From Phycisphaerales bacterium (lineage in GTDB: Bacteria; Planctomycetota; Phycisphaerae; Phycisphaerales; UBA1924): a DNA stretch of 64,000 nucleotides. Location: assembly GCA_019750095.1 (NCBI GenBank), contig JAIEOW010000112.1:1-64000 (forward strand), in the 5' to 3' direction. The translations under genes were made by a program, and so were the position numbers. The number at the start of each line of letters is the position of its first letter. The stretch's first letter is position 1. The notes beneath the pieces were generated by a model. The model saw only the letters and a program-made list of their open reading frames with translations. It did not search any database and was not told where the DNA came from. Below, in pieces: positions 7,103-16,991 of this stretch.

Positions 7103-8854
7103 ATGCCCAGCCCCGGTCGAAAGCTCGGTCAGATCCTCTCGGCATACTCCCTCTGGAGTGTGCTGATGGCCTTTCTGGTCGTGCTCCTGGTGTATCCGAT
7201 CTTTTTGACGGTGCAGGGGGCGCTCATCGAGCGGCGGGCCGACGGGTCGATCGGGTTCACGCTTCGGCACATCGCGCTCGCGCTCAGCGATCCGAGCATT
7301 CGTGAGTGCATCGTGAACTCGGTGGTGATGGCGGCGACCACAACGACGCTGTGCATCCTGCTGGCGATGCCGCTGGCGCTGCTGAGCGCGAAGTTCGTGT
7401 ATCCGCTGAAACCGGTGTTCAATGCGTTGATATTGGTGCCATTGATTTTGCCGCCGTTTGTGGGGGCGATCGGGATGCAGGCGCTGCTGGGGCGCGAGGG
7501 GGCGATCAACGCGCTGCTTGGTACGCAGTGGGACCTGCTGGGCACGAGCAAGTTCTGGGGGTGCGTGATCGTTGATGCGCTGCACCTGTATCCGATCATC
7601 TACCTGAATGCGACGGCGGCGCTCGCCAACCTTGATCCCGCGCTTGAAGAAGCGGCGGACAACCTGGGGTGCGGGCCGTGGCGGCGGCTGCTGACGATCA
7701 CGCTGCCGCTGATTCGGCCGGGGGTGTTTGCGGGGGCGACGATCGTGTTCATCTGGTCGCTGACGGAACTCGGCACGCCGGTGATCTTTGACTACACGCG
7801 GGTGATGCCGGTGCAGATCTTCACCAAGCTGAAAGAGGTGGAGTCGAGCCCAGAGCCGTACGCGCTCGTGATCATCATGCTGGTGCTGGCGGTGGGGCTG
7901 TATGTCATCGGGAAGTATCTTCTCGCCGGGCGGGCGTATGCGATGTACAGCAAGGCCAGCCGAGCGGCGACGGAGCGGAAGCTGACGGGCGTGGCCGGAT
8001 GGGCGGCGACTGGTGCCTTCTTGCTCGTGACGTGTGCCGCGCTCTTGCCGCATATCGGCGTGGTGCTGACGGCGATGGCCGCGCCGGGATCGTGGTATCA
8101 GAGCGTGCTGCCCAGATCGTTCACCGGCAACAACTTTGTGCAGGCGCTCAGCCATCCGGATGCGTTCGGATCGATCGTGAACTCGCTGAAGCTCGCGCTG
8201 GTCGCGGTGAGCATCGCGGTGGTGTTCGGGCTGCTGGCGGCGTACGTGATCGTGCGGACCAAGATCAAGGGTCGGCACGCGCTGGATGCGATGTGCATGC
8301 TGCCGCTGGCGGTGCCCGGCATCGTGGTGGCCTTCGGATATGTGGCCATGAGCCTGCAGTGGCCCTTTGGCAAGAACGCGGCGGGCGAGAACAACCCGCT
8401 GCACTTTGTCAGCGTGGTGGGAAACGATCCGAGCCCGATGCTGCTGATCGTCATCGCGTATGCGGTGCGAAGAATGCCGTACATCGTTCGGTCGGCCGTG
8501 GCGGGGCTGGAACAGACCTCGGGCGAGCTTGAAGAGGCGGCGATGAACCTGGGCGCGACGCGGTTCTACGCGGTGCGGAAGGTGATCCTGCCGTTGATCT
8601 CGGCGAACATCATCGCGGGGTGTTTGCTGGCATTCAGCTTTGCGATGCTGGCGGTGAGCGAGCCGCTGTTGATGGCCCAGCAGCAGGACGATCTGCCGAT
8701 TACCAAGGCGATCTTCAACTTCATGGGCCGCCTGGGCGACGGGCCGTATATCGCGGCGGCGATGGGCGTGTGGGGCATGGCGCTTTTGACGGTGACGCTG
8801 GTGGGGGCGAGCGTGCTGCTCGGGAAGAAGCTGGGGTCGATTTTCAGGGCGTGA
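7103..8854 (+). CDS. fused two-module ABC transporter permease (iron/Fbp type)
   Basis: 583 aa inner-membrane protein with about 12 transmembrane segments in two homologous halves. Each half has the ABC permease EAA loop: 'EEAADNLGCGPWRRLLTITLPLIRPG' region near residue 195 and 'EEAAMNLGATRFYAVRKVILPLI' near residue 490 (the loop that docks on the ATPase). This architecture is that of FbpB/ferric-iron and related permeases. No ATPase or binding-protein gene is adjacent, so the partners must be encoded elsewhere; substrate assignment to iron is by family only. TACACT lies 9 nt before the start. Confidence 0.85.
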   Translation: MPSPGRKLGQILSAYSLWSVLMAFLVVLLVYPIFLTVQGALIERRADGSIGFTLRHIALALSDPSIRECIVNSVVMAATTTTLCILLAMPLALLSAKFVYPLKPVFNALILVPLILPPFVGAIGMQALLGREGAINALLGTQWDLLGTSKFWGCVIVDALHLYPIIYLNATAALANLDPALEEAADNLGCGPWRRLLTITLPLIRPGVFAGATIVFIWSLTELGTPVIFDYTRVMPVQIFTKLKEVESSPEPYALVIIMLVLAVGLYVIGKYLLAGRAYAMYSKASRAATERKLTGVAGWAATGAFLLVTCAALLPHIGVVLTAMAAPGSWYQSVLPRSFTGNNFVQALSHPDAFGSIVNSLKLALVAVSIAVVFGLLAAYVIVRTKIKGRHALDAMCMLPLAVPGIVVAFGYVAMSLQWPFGKNAAGENNPLHFVSVVGNDPSPMLLIVIAYAVRRMPYIVRSAVAGLEQTSGELEEAAMNLGATRFYAVRKVILPLISANIIAGCLLAFSFAMLAVSEPLLMAQQQDDLPITKAIFNFMGRLGDGPYIAAAMGVWGMALLTVTLVGASVLLGKKLGSIFRA

Positions 8855-8862
8855 GCAGGATC

Positions 8863-8904
8863 GGCATTCGGCATTCGGCATTCGGGAATCGGGAATCGGG
8901 AATC
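8863..8904. repeat. heptanucleotide tandem repeat
   Basis: Six 7-nt units: three GGCATTC followed by three GGGAATC, immediately after the permease stop codon. Part of the 188-bp gap before phhA. Confidence 0.85.
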
Positions 8905-9042
8905 GGGGTGGGATTGGATTGTCGGAAATGGGGTGTCTCTGGGCAAGACAAACCCCGGTTTCGCGAACGGGCGGAGCACGGCGGGGTGGGGAAACGTAAA
9001 ATACTCTGGTGTCCGGCTTTGCTCTCTCTGGCAGGGTGATCC

Positions 9043-10014
9043 ATGCGCAGCGACATTCGGTACAACAACATCGTCGACTCGGACGAAGCTCGGCAGGCGC
9101 AAGCCGCGGCGGATGCGGCTCCGGAGCTGCCGTCCAGCGCTATCGACGCTCGCAAGTTCTACATCACCCAGCAATACGCCAAGTACACGCGCGAAGACCA
9201 TGACGTGTGGCGCGATCTGTTTGATCGGCGCTGGACGCTGCTGGAGCAGCAGGTGTCGAGCCAGTTCATCGAGGGCATGAAGATCCTGCGATTGACGCGG
9301 GACCGGCTTCCTCTGCTGGATGATCTGGTGCTCGATCGCGACATCGAGATCGCCGGCGGCGTGAAGGTGGCCAAGGGCACGAAGCTGGATGGGATCAACA
9401 AGTTCCTGCAGCAGCAATCAAGCTGGGCGAGCTATGGCGTGCCGGGATATCTGCCGGCGAAGAGCTTTTTCGCGTGCCTGGCGGCGCGGCAGTTTCCGAC
9501 CACGGTGCTGATCCGCCCGCGCGAGGTGATGGACTATCTGCCCGAGCCGGACATCTTCCACGATGTGTTCGGGCATGTGCCGCTGCACACGCTGCGGGTG
9601 TTTGCGGATTTCCTGCAGACCTATGGCAAGGCGGCAATGCAGTGCGACGACGCCGAGCACGTGAAGCGGCTGGGGCGGCTGTTCTGGTTCACCGTCGAGT
9701 TCGGGCTTATCCGCGAGAACGGCAAGATCAAGGTCTACGGCTCGGGCCTGGTGAGCAGCCACGGGGAGGCGGCGTATTCGCTGACCGGAGAGTGGGAGAA
9801 GGCCGGACGCGGCGTGGTTCCGGATTGCACGGCACGCCAGGTGCCGGAATATCGCCCGTTTGACATGGAACGGGTCTGCAATACCGACTTTGAGATCGAT
9901 CACTACCAGCCGATTTACTATGTGCTGGAGAGCTTTGAGCAGTTGCGGGATGCGATGAACCGGTATGCGGAGCAGGTGCTTGGGGAGGCGGGGCTGATGG
10001 CGGCGGGCCGATGA
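9043..10014 (+). CDS. phhA: phenylalanine 4-monooxygenase (aromatic amino acid hydroxylase)
   Basis: 323 aa. Catalyses tetrahydropterin- and iron-dependent hydroxylation of phenylalanine to tyrosine in the cytoplasm. The facial triad is visible: His173 and His178 in 'PDIFHDVFGHVPLH', and Glu219 in 'FWFTVEFGL'. 'YTREDHDVWRDLF' and 'GLVSSHGEAAYSL' are also typical. There is no N-terminal ACT domain, as in bacterial enzymes. No pterin carbinolamine dehydratase (phhB) is next to it, but a PTPS-family gene lies at 32968. The start has only a weak upstream GGTGA. It could hydroxylate tryptophan instead; phenylalanine is the more common bacterial activity. Confidence 0.9.
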   Translation: MRSDIRYNNIVDSDEARQAQAAADAAPELPSSAIDARKFYITQQYAKYTREDHDVWRDLFDRRWTLLEQQVSSQFIEGMKILRLTRDRLPLLDDLVLDRDIEIAGGVKVAKGTKLDGINKFLQQQSSWASYGVPGYLPAKSFFACLAARQFPTTVLIRPREVMDYLPEPDIFHDVFGHVPLHTLRVFADFLQTYGKAAMQCDDAEHVKRLGRLFWFTVEFGLIRENGKIKVYGSGLVSSHGEAAYSLTGEWEKAGRGVVPDCTARQVPEYRPFDMERVCNTDFEIDHYQPIYYVLESFEQLRDAMNRYAEQVLGEAGLMAAGR

Positions 10015-10061
10015 AGACCTAGAGATGACCTGATCGTGGCGGTCGGCTACTACGCTTGTTC

Positions 10062-10853
10062 ATGCCGACTGAACTTCAGAATTTGCTCAATGTCGCGATG
10101 GAAGCCGCCTATGCCGGCGGTCGACGCACGCTTGCGTACTTCAACGCCGGGGCCGGGTCTGCGGAGATTGAAGAAAAGGCTGATGAGACGCCGGTGACCC
10201 AGGCCGACAAGGAGGCCGAACTGGTCATCCGGGGCGTGATCGCCAAGGCGTTTCCGACGCACGCGATGCTGGGCGAAGAGCACGGCTTGTCTACGGGCGA
10301 TCCATCGCGAACGTGGGTCATCGATCCGATCGATGGGACCAAGAGCTTTGTGCATGGGGTGCCGTTGTATGGGTCGGTGGTCGGGTGCATGGTCAATGAT
10401 CAGCCGCTGGTGGGCGCGGTGTATCTGCCCGCGCTCGATGAGCTGTATGGGGCGGCGGTCGGGCACGGGGCGACGATGAACGGCAGGGCCTGCCGCGTGA
10501 GCAATGTGTCGCAGTTCAAGGATGCGACGCTGCTGGCGGGCAGCATCACGCGGGCGATCGATCGGTCGGATGCGTATATGACGCTTGCGAAACAGGTGAA
10601 GCTGAATCGCGGGTGGGGCGACGTGTTCGGCTACATGCTGGTGGCGAGCGGGCGAGCGGAGATGATGCTCGACCCGCGGATAAGTATCTGGGACATCTGC
10701 GGGATTGCGCCGATCATCAAAGAAGCGGGCGGATGGCTGGGGGACTGGTCGGGGGCCGAGACGGTGAAGGGGAAGGACTGTGTGGCGGTGAATGGGGCGT
10801 TGAAGGGGCCGCTGCTGGATGTGCTGAGGGGGGAGAAGCGGAACGTGCGGTGA
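10062..10853 (+). CDS. inositol monophosphatase-family phosphatase (HisN-like)
   Basis: 263 aa. Mg-dependent sugar/inositol/histidinol-phosphate phosphatase fold. Motifs: 'GEEHG' (71-75), 'WVIDPIDGTKSFVHGVP' with metal ligands Asp88 and Asp91, and 'WDICGIAPIIKEAGG' with the third Asp. Sequence style ('PLYGSVVGCMVNDQPLVGAVYLPALDELYGA') is closest to histidinol-phosphate phosphatases of the HisN group, but no his genes adjoin it, so the substrate is uncertain. ATG 10062 is preferred to an upstream TTG at 10056. Confidence 0.85.
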   Translation: MPTELQNLLNVAMEAAYAGGRRTLAYFNAGAGSAEIEEKADETPVTQADKEAELVIRGVIAKAFPTHAMLGEEHGLSTGDPSRTWVIDPIDGTKSFVHGVPLYGSVVGCMVNDQPLVGAVYLPALDELYGAAVGHGATMNGRACRVSNVSQFKDATLLAGSITRAIDRSDAYMTLAKQVKLNRGWGDVFGYMLVASGRAEMMLDPRISIWDICGIAPIIKEAGGWLGDWSGAETVKGKDCVAVNGALKGPLLDVLRGEKRNVR

Positions 10854-10874
10854 GTCGCGCGGCCATGGCCGCCA

Positions 10875-10901
10875 ATGGCAGAGATTGGCATTCTCTGCCA
10901 T
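10875..10901. promoter_or_regulatory. palindromic operator of the ParD/ParE module
   Basis: Perfect 10-bp inverted repeat ATGGCAGAGA (10875-10884) / TCTCTGCCAT (10892-10901) with a 7-bp spacer. The spacer contains the -35 hexamer of the promoter below, as expected for autorepression by an RHH antitoxin. Confidence 0.75.
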
Positions 10902-10913
10902 GTCTCGTATACT
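10885..10913 (+). promoter_or_regulatory. sigma70-type promoter of the ParD gene
   Basis: TTGGCA (10885-10890), 17-bp spacer, TATACT (10908-10913). The predicted transcript would begin at or next to the ATG at 10920, so it would be leaderless. Confidence 0.75.
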
Positions 10914-10919
10914 TGGTGC

Positions 10920-11207
10920 ATGGCCGAATCGAGCACCATCAGCATGAACATCTCGCTGCCCGAGCCGCTGAAGCGATTCGTGGACGGCAAGGTCGCCACC
11001 GGAATGTACGGGTCGGCGAGTGAGTTTGTGCGCGAGGCGATCCGCGAAAAACTCGGGCGAGACCAGGCCCGTGCCGAGGCGAGCGCGGCACTCACTGCGA
11101 ATCTGATCGAAGGGCTTGACAGCGGCAAGGGCCGACGTGTCACCGCGGCATACATCGAGCACAAGAAGCGAAAGATCCGGACCGGGGCTGGCAAGTCAAG
11201 CCGATGA
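10920..11207 (+). CDS. type II antitoxin, ParD/CC2985 family
   Basis: 95 aa. 'STISMNISLPEPLKRFVDGKVATGMYGSASEFVREAIREKL' is the ribbon-helix-helix DNA-binding domain of ParD-type antitoxins (strand then two helices), and the C-terminal half is the toxin-binding tail. It should neutralise the ParE-type product of the next frame and repress its own promoter through the 10875-10901 palindrome. ATG 10920 sits 6 nt after TATACT. The stop overlaps the next start (ATGA). The antitoxin appears intact although the toxin does not. Confidence 0.85.
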   Translation: MAESSTISMNISLPEPLKRFVDGKVATGMYGSASEFVREAIREKLGRDQARAEASAALTANLIEGLDSGKGRRVTAAYIEHKKRKIRTGAGKSSR

Positions 11208-11554
11208 AACGCCGCCTCTCGATCCGCCCGCGAGCCGACGCCGACATCGATGAGGCCACGGCGTTTCTCGCGCATCAGAGCACCGTGTTGGCAGAGCGAT
11301 TTCTTGATCGGGTGGGCGACACGTTGGAGCTCATCCGCGATCGACCGCTGCTCTGACCGACGTGCGGATTCATCGACCATCCGCGACTGATCAGCCTGCG
11401 ACGGCGTTCGGTGGTCACGTTTCCGAATCACATCTTCTTCTACCTTACCAGTGCGGACGGGATAGACATCGTCCGGCTGCTTCATGGAGCCAGAGACATC
11501 ACAACGCTACTTGGCGGCGAGCCCGGGGATGAGCATGGCCGAGATGATGATTGA
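11204..11554 (+). pseudogene. ParE/RelE-type toxin interrupted by an in-frame TGA
   Basis: Reading from ATG 11204: 'MKRRLSIRPRADADIDEATA', then 'FLDRVGDTLELIRDRPLL', then TGA at 11354-11356, and the same frame continues 'GFIDHPRLISLRRRSV' and 'IFFYLTSADGIDIVRLLHGARDITTLL' to a stop at 11552. The post-stop half carries the conserved ParE ending (strand, HGARD), so this is a single nonsense mutation in an otherwise full-length toxin. The position usually holds Gly (GGA to TGA is one base). Probably inactivated; readthrough or alternative decoding is not supported by anything I can see. Confidence 0.8.
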
Positions 11555-11690
11555 GTCGGATGTGCCGTGCGTGAAGTGCGGGTACAACCTGCGGGGGCTC
11601 TCGACTTTGAGCAAGTGCCCGGACTGTGCTCGACCGATTGTCAGGACTATGCCCGCGGGAGAGCCGTTGTTACAACGGCAGATCGGCTAG
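11529..11690 (+). CDS. short zinc-ribbon protein, possibly a truncated gene
   Basis: 53 aa with 'VPCVKCGYNLRGLSTLSKCPDCARPI', a four-cysteine zinc ribbon (CxxC...CxxC) of the kind that begins many planctomycete membrane proteins. Here the frame stops about 15 residues after the ribbon, so the membrane part is missing: likely a remnant or a very small protein. An upstream ATG at 11484 is possible but overlaps the toxin frame. The next gene has the same ribbon plus membrane helices. Confidence 0.5.
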   Translation: MSMAEMMIESDVPCVKCGYNLRGLSTLSKCPDCARPIVRTMPAGEPLLQRQIG

Positions 11691-11725
11691 ATCCCGGAGG
11701 CGTTCCTGATCACTCTGGTTCCGTC

Positions 11726-11731
11726 TATGCT
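11726..11731 (+). promoter_or_regulatory. -10 box of a likely leaderless transcript
   Basis: TATGCT ends 8 nt before the ATG at 11740; no Shine-Dalgarno is present. Confidence 0.4.
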
Positions 11732-11739
11732 GCGTTGCG

Positions 11740-12501
11740 ATGCTGCGCCGCACGTTCCCACCATTGGTGCCTGAGCCGAAATGCCTGAACTGTCAGTATG
11801 ACCTGCGCGATGACGTGCAGTGCCCGGAATGCGGGCTGGAGGTGCGGGTGTCGCTGCAGGGCGACGGCCTGACGGGTCAGTTGCTCATTAATACCTCTCG
11901 CAGCATTGCCAAGCTCTTGTGCATCTCGTTCGGCCGCTCGATCGCTGCTGTCGGTCTCGTCGCAGGCCTTGCATTCCAAAGTACCTTCATCGTCCACATC
12001 GCCGTTGCGGCGTTTGTTGTCCTCACTCTCACCCGGGTGTGGATCGCGGCGCGCCTCTGCGTCCAGTTGGTTCCGAAATCGAAGTTGCGCGTACACCGTC
12101 GGCACTGCCGGGTGATGTTGGCGGCAGAGATCGTTCGAGGTCTTGTAGCCACTCTCACCGGACTTGCACTGTTGACATCAGTCTTCAGCGCGGACCCGAA
12201 TGCTCTTGAGGCAGTCCTCAACGGACCACTGATCATCATTGTGCCTGCAACGGAGGCGATATGCCACTTGCCGAGTGAGGCGCTTTTCATGTCGCTCGCG
12301 CAACGGATTGGAGCAGATCGATACTCCAGAAACCGATTGCTGTGTGTGATGGCCGAAGGGGTGCTCGTGATAGTTCTCTGTCTGCTGTTCGGCGTCGGCC
12401 CGCTCGTGGCGATGCTGCTGCATCTGTCGATTTCGTTCGATCTCGCACTGAAGTTTGATCGACGAGCGACACGCGAGCGTTCCGCTTCAGCATCTCGATA
12501 G
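11740..12501 (+). CDS. zinc-ribbon integral membrane protein of unknown function
   Basis: 253 aa. The N-terminus has a zinc ribbon ('KCLNCQYDLRDDVQCPECG', four Cys within residues 14-33). This is followed by about five hydrophobic segments (around residues 63-85, 86-105, 130-150, 160-178 and 207-235). The arrangement is common among uncharacterised planctomycete inner-membrane proteins; no enzymatic motif is visible. It follows a shorter ribbon-only frame, suggesting a duplication with one copy truncated. Confidence 0.7.
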   Translation: MLRRTFPPLVPEPKCLNCQYDLRDDVQCPECGLEVRVSLQGDGLTGQLLINTSRSIAKLLCISFGRSIAAVGLVAGLAFQSTFIVHIAVAAFVVLTLTRVWIAARLCVQLVPKSKLRVHRRHCRVMLAAEIVRGLVATLTGLALLTSVFSADPNALEAVLNGPLIIIVPATEAICHLPSEALFMSLAQRIGADRYSRNRLLCVMAEGVLVIVLCLLFGVGPLVAMLLHLSISFDLALKFDRRATRERSASASR

Positions 12502-12516
12502 CGCTGCGCAGTTGCG

Positions 12517-12522
12517 TATCCT
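12517..12522 (+). promoter_or_regulatory. -10 box of a likely leaderless transcript
   Basis: TATCCT ends 6 nt before the OsmC ATG at 12529, with no Shine-Dalgarno. Confidence 0.4.
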
Positions 12523-12528
12523 CACCCC

Positions 12529-12942
12529 ATGCTCACCATCCACGTCCGCTACTCCGGCCACAAAAAGTGCGATCTCACCCACCCCGAGGGCGCAACCATC
12601 CGAACCGACGCCCCCAAGGACATCGGCGGCGACGCCAGCGCGTTCAGCCCCACCGATCTTGTCGCCTCGGGGCTCGCCTCGTGCATCCTCACCACCATCG
12701 CCATGTGGGGCGAGCGGAACGGGCTGGATATCACCGGGGCCTCGGCGAGCGTTGAGAAGCACATGTCCACCCCCCCATCGCCGCGGCGGATCGCTCGGCT
12801 GCCGGTGATCGTGAACATCCCGGCGGGTGCCGTGCCGGCGGACATGCGTGAGCGGATGGAGAAGATCGGGCACTCCTGCCCGGTGCACGCGACGCTGCAT
12901 CCGGATGTGGATGCGCCGATTGAGTATCGGTATGTGCCCTGA
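12529..12942 (+). CDS. OsmC/Ohr-family peroxide-reducing protein
   Basis: 137 aa, the usual length for the family. OsmC/Ohr proteins reduce organic hydroperoxides with a pair of cysteines. Here Cys52 lies in 'LVASGLASCILTTIAMWGERNGL' and Cys117 in 'KIGHSCPVHATLHPDV', the two redox positions. 'GGDASAFSPTDLVASGLASC' is the conserved core around the first Cys. It appears to be transcribed alone and convergent with the SDR gene. Confidence 0.88.
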   Translation: MLTIHVRYSGHKKCDLTHPEGATIRTDAPKDIGGDASAFSPTDLVASGLASCILTTIAMWGERNGLDITGASASVEKHMSTPPSPRRIARLPVIVNIPAGAVPADMRERMEKIGHSCPVHATLHPDVDAPIEYRYVP

Positions 12943-12975
12943 TCGTTTGGGCAAGCATGTGTGCCGCCGCGTGAG

Positions 12976-13788
12976 CTAACTCCGCCCCTGCGGCTGCGCT
13001 TCCCACCCTGCAAGAATCCCCCCATCCAGCGTCAGTTCGCTTCCCGTCATGTATCCCGACTCGTCGCTCGCGAGATACACGACCAGGTGGGCGACGTCTT
13101 CGGGTTTGCCCATTCTGCCAAGCGGCACGCCCTCGGCAATCTCAGCGATCGCCTCGGCACGCTCGGGGCCGTCGCCGAGCATCGCGTCCCACATGGGTGT
13201 GAGGATCGCGCCGGGGTGGATGGAGTTGCAGCGGATGCCATAGTGCTGCTGGGCACAGTAGAGGGCGACGCTCTTGGTGTGATTGCGGATGGCGGCTTTG
13301 CTTGATGCGTATGCCGCGGCACCGGCGATGCCGACGAGCCCGGAGCGTGACGAGACGTTGATGATCGACCCGCCGCGGCCGGTTGGGGGCTTCATCACCC
13401 GAATGGCGTGCTTGCAGCCGAGAAACGTCCCGTCGGAGTTCACGGCGTGGACTTGTCGCCAGGAGTCGAGTGAGGCGTGCTCCGGATCTTGGGGGCCGTC
13501 GGGTGGGTCGAAACCGGTCACTCCGGCGTTGTTCAGCAGGACGTCCAGCCCCCCAGACGCGCTCGTGATGCGATCAATGACGCTGCTCCACTGCGTTTCA
13601 TCGCGCACGTCCAGATGGGCGTGCCGAGCCGACGGGCCGATCTCTCGGGCGACGGCGGCGGCCAGGTCATCGAGAATGTCGGTCACCCAGACACTCGCGC
13701 CTTCGCTCGCCAGAGCGCGAGCGCAGGCGGCTCCGATGCCGCGTGCGGCACCGGTGACGAGTGCGACTTTACCCCTGAGCCGTTGCAT
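12976..13788 (-). CDS. short-chain dehydrogenase/reductase
   Basis: 270 aa NAD(P)-dependent oxidoreductase. Glycine-rich cofactor motif '[10 protein letters not shown]' (12-21), 'NNAG' (86-89), catalytic Ser147 in 'NVSSRSG', Tyr160 and Lys164 in 'YASSK'. Asp at the end of the second strand ('VTDILDD') favours NAD. The substrate is unknown. The start is placed at ATG 13788, where TATCCT lies 5 nt upstream; longer starts reach 13977 without SDR-like sequence. Confidence 0.88.
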   Translation of the reverse strand: MQRLRGKVALVTGAARGIGAACARALASEGASVWVTDILDDLAAAVAREIGPSARHAHLDVRDETQWSSVIDRITSASGGLDVLLNNAGVTGFDPPDGPQDPEHASLDSWRQVHAVNSDGTFLGCKHAIRVMKPPTGRGGSIINVSSRSGLVGIAGAAAYASSKAAIRNHTKSVALYCAQQHYGIRCNSIHPGAILTPMWDAMLGDGPERAEAIAEIAEGVPLGRMGKPEDVAHLVVYLASDESGYMTGSELTLDGGILAGWEAQPQGRS

Positions 13789-14112
13789 GCACGAGGATAT
13801 GAAGCGTTGCAGCCTGGCGCACGAGCAACAGGTTCGGAAAACCCGGCCCGGACGGAAAACGCGTGATACACTTGAACAACTCTCGGCACGAGCGCGCACC
13901 GTGTACAGCCCACGGGGTAGGTGACAGCGGCGGCGCGTCGCACCGGTCGGAGCGTTTGGGAAGCTTTTCCGGTCCACGACCCGGACATTTCACCCTCGCC
14001 GTTCTGCACTCCGCACCGCTTGCGCGTCAGCCGACGCTTTGTTCCACTTGTCCGCAAGGCCTGCCTTGTCCGCACCGCGCCCTCACGGCGCTCTTTGGGC
14101 ATATCCACACAC
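13789..14112. other. divergent intergenic region, SDR / speA
   Basis: 324 bp. It holds TATCCT (13794-13799, minus strand) for the SDR gene and TATCCA (14102-14107, plus strand) 5 nt before the speA ATG. I see no convincing structured leader or conserved small frame. Confidence 0.4.
13794..13799 (-). promoter_or_regulatory. -10 box of a likely leaderless transcript
   Basis: On the minus strand TATCCT ends 5 nt before the SDR ATG at 13788. Confidence 0.4.
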
Positions 14113-16095
<1,983 letters not shown>

Positions 16096-16123
16096 CCATC
16101 ACACTCTGAAACCAATCGCCACC

Positions 16124-16152
16124 CGCGACGCGTCGATCATCGGCGCGTCGCG
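16124..16152. terminator. hairpin between convergent genes
   Basis: CGCGACGCG (16124-16132) pairs perfectly with CGCGTCGCG (16144-16152), then TCGTTTCT on the plus strand. Likely terminator for speA; it overlaps the last codons of the esterase gene. Confidence 0.5.
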
Positions 16153-16991
16153 TCGTTTCTGGACCGCAGCAGAAACGTCGGCAACTCGGGCTCGGCATAG
16201 GCCCGATCCCACGCGTTGTGATTCACGCCCGGATACACCGTGAACCGCGGCTCGGGTGCCGCCCCGGCGCGCCGCAGCGCATCGATCACCTTCTGCGTCT
16301 GACCGACCGGCACCACATCGTCCGCGTCGCCGTGAAAGGCCCAGATCGGGAGTCCCTTCATCCCCGTGGCCAGCGCGTCCGTGTCGTCGGTCGCGCGATT
16401 CGAATCCACGAATCCACAGACTGGCGCGAGCGCCGACCACACGTCCGGGTGCTTGGCGCCGAACCAGAACGTGCCGTGACCACCCTGAGACATGCCCGTG
16501 AGCGAAACCCGATCCCGATCCACGCTGTATCGCTCAAGCACCTCGGCGAGCACGCCCATCACCATGCCCTCATAGTTCGGCCACAGCTTTCCATGGTCCG
16601 GCTTCTGTGGCATCAGGATCAAGCACGGCCAGCGATCGGCATTCCACAGCACGTTGCTGCCAAGCCCCTGGATCGCCTGCTTCTGGCCATCTCTCCCGCT
16701 CTCGCCCGAGCCATGCAGGAACACGATCAGCGGCCACTTCGTCTGCGGCGAATACGCCCGCGGCACGTACAGCACATACGGATAGGTCACGCCCTCGTGC
16801 GTGAACGCATCGAACACCATCCCCCGTGCCGGCCGCTGGTCGCTCGTCACACTCGCCTCCTTGACGGGCACATCTCGCGCCACGCCAGACCCGCAGCCCG
16901 CAAGCGCTCCGGCACACACAAGAACCAGCATCGCCCAGAGCAGGCTTCCGCAACGCCAGCAATCCTGATTCGCCAACTGAATGCGTCTCAT
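16137..16991 (-). CDS. lipoprotein alpha/beta-hydrolase (feruloyl-esterase/peptidase-like)
   Basis: 284 aa. The signal peptide ends in a lipobox (L-A-G-Cys33), so it should be lipid-anchored outside the cytoplasm. The fold is an alpha/beta-hydrolase of the poorly characterised 'predicted peptidase/esterase' group: 'PLIVFLHGSGESGRDG' (oxyanion region), nucleophile Ser168 in 'LTGMSQGGHG', acid in 'HGDADDVVP' (about 220-228), His258 in 'VYPGVNHNAW'. Its start overlaps the stop of the TolC-like gene (ATGA), making it the last gene of the export operon. That link suggests a role on an exported compound or the envelope, but this is inference. Confidence 0.85.
   Translation of the reverse strand: MRRIQLANQDCWRCGSLLWAMLVLVCAGALAGCGSGVARDVPVKEASVTSDQRPARGMVFDAFTHEGVTYPYVLYVPRAYSPQTKWPLIVFLHGSGESGRDGQKQAIQGLGSNVLWNADRWPCLILMPQKPDHGKLWPNYEGMVMGVLAEVLERYSVDRDRVSLTGMSQGGHGTFWFGAKHPDVWSALAPVCGFVDSNRATDDTDALATGMKGLPIWAFHGDADDVVPVGQTQKVIDALRRAGAAPEPRFTVYPGVNHNAWDRAYAEPELPTFLLRSRNDATRR

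Noticed and set aside
11354-11356. In-frame TGA considered as selenocysteine or stop readthrough
   Set aside because: No SECIS-like hairpin seen, and the position normally holds Gly in ParE-type toxins; a point mutation or sequencing error is simpler.
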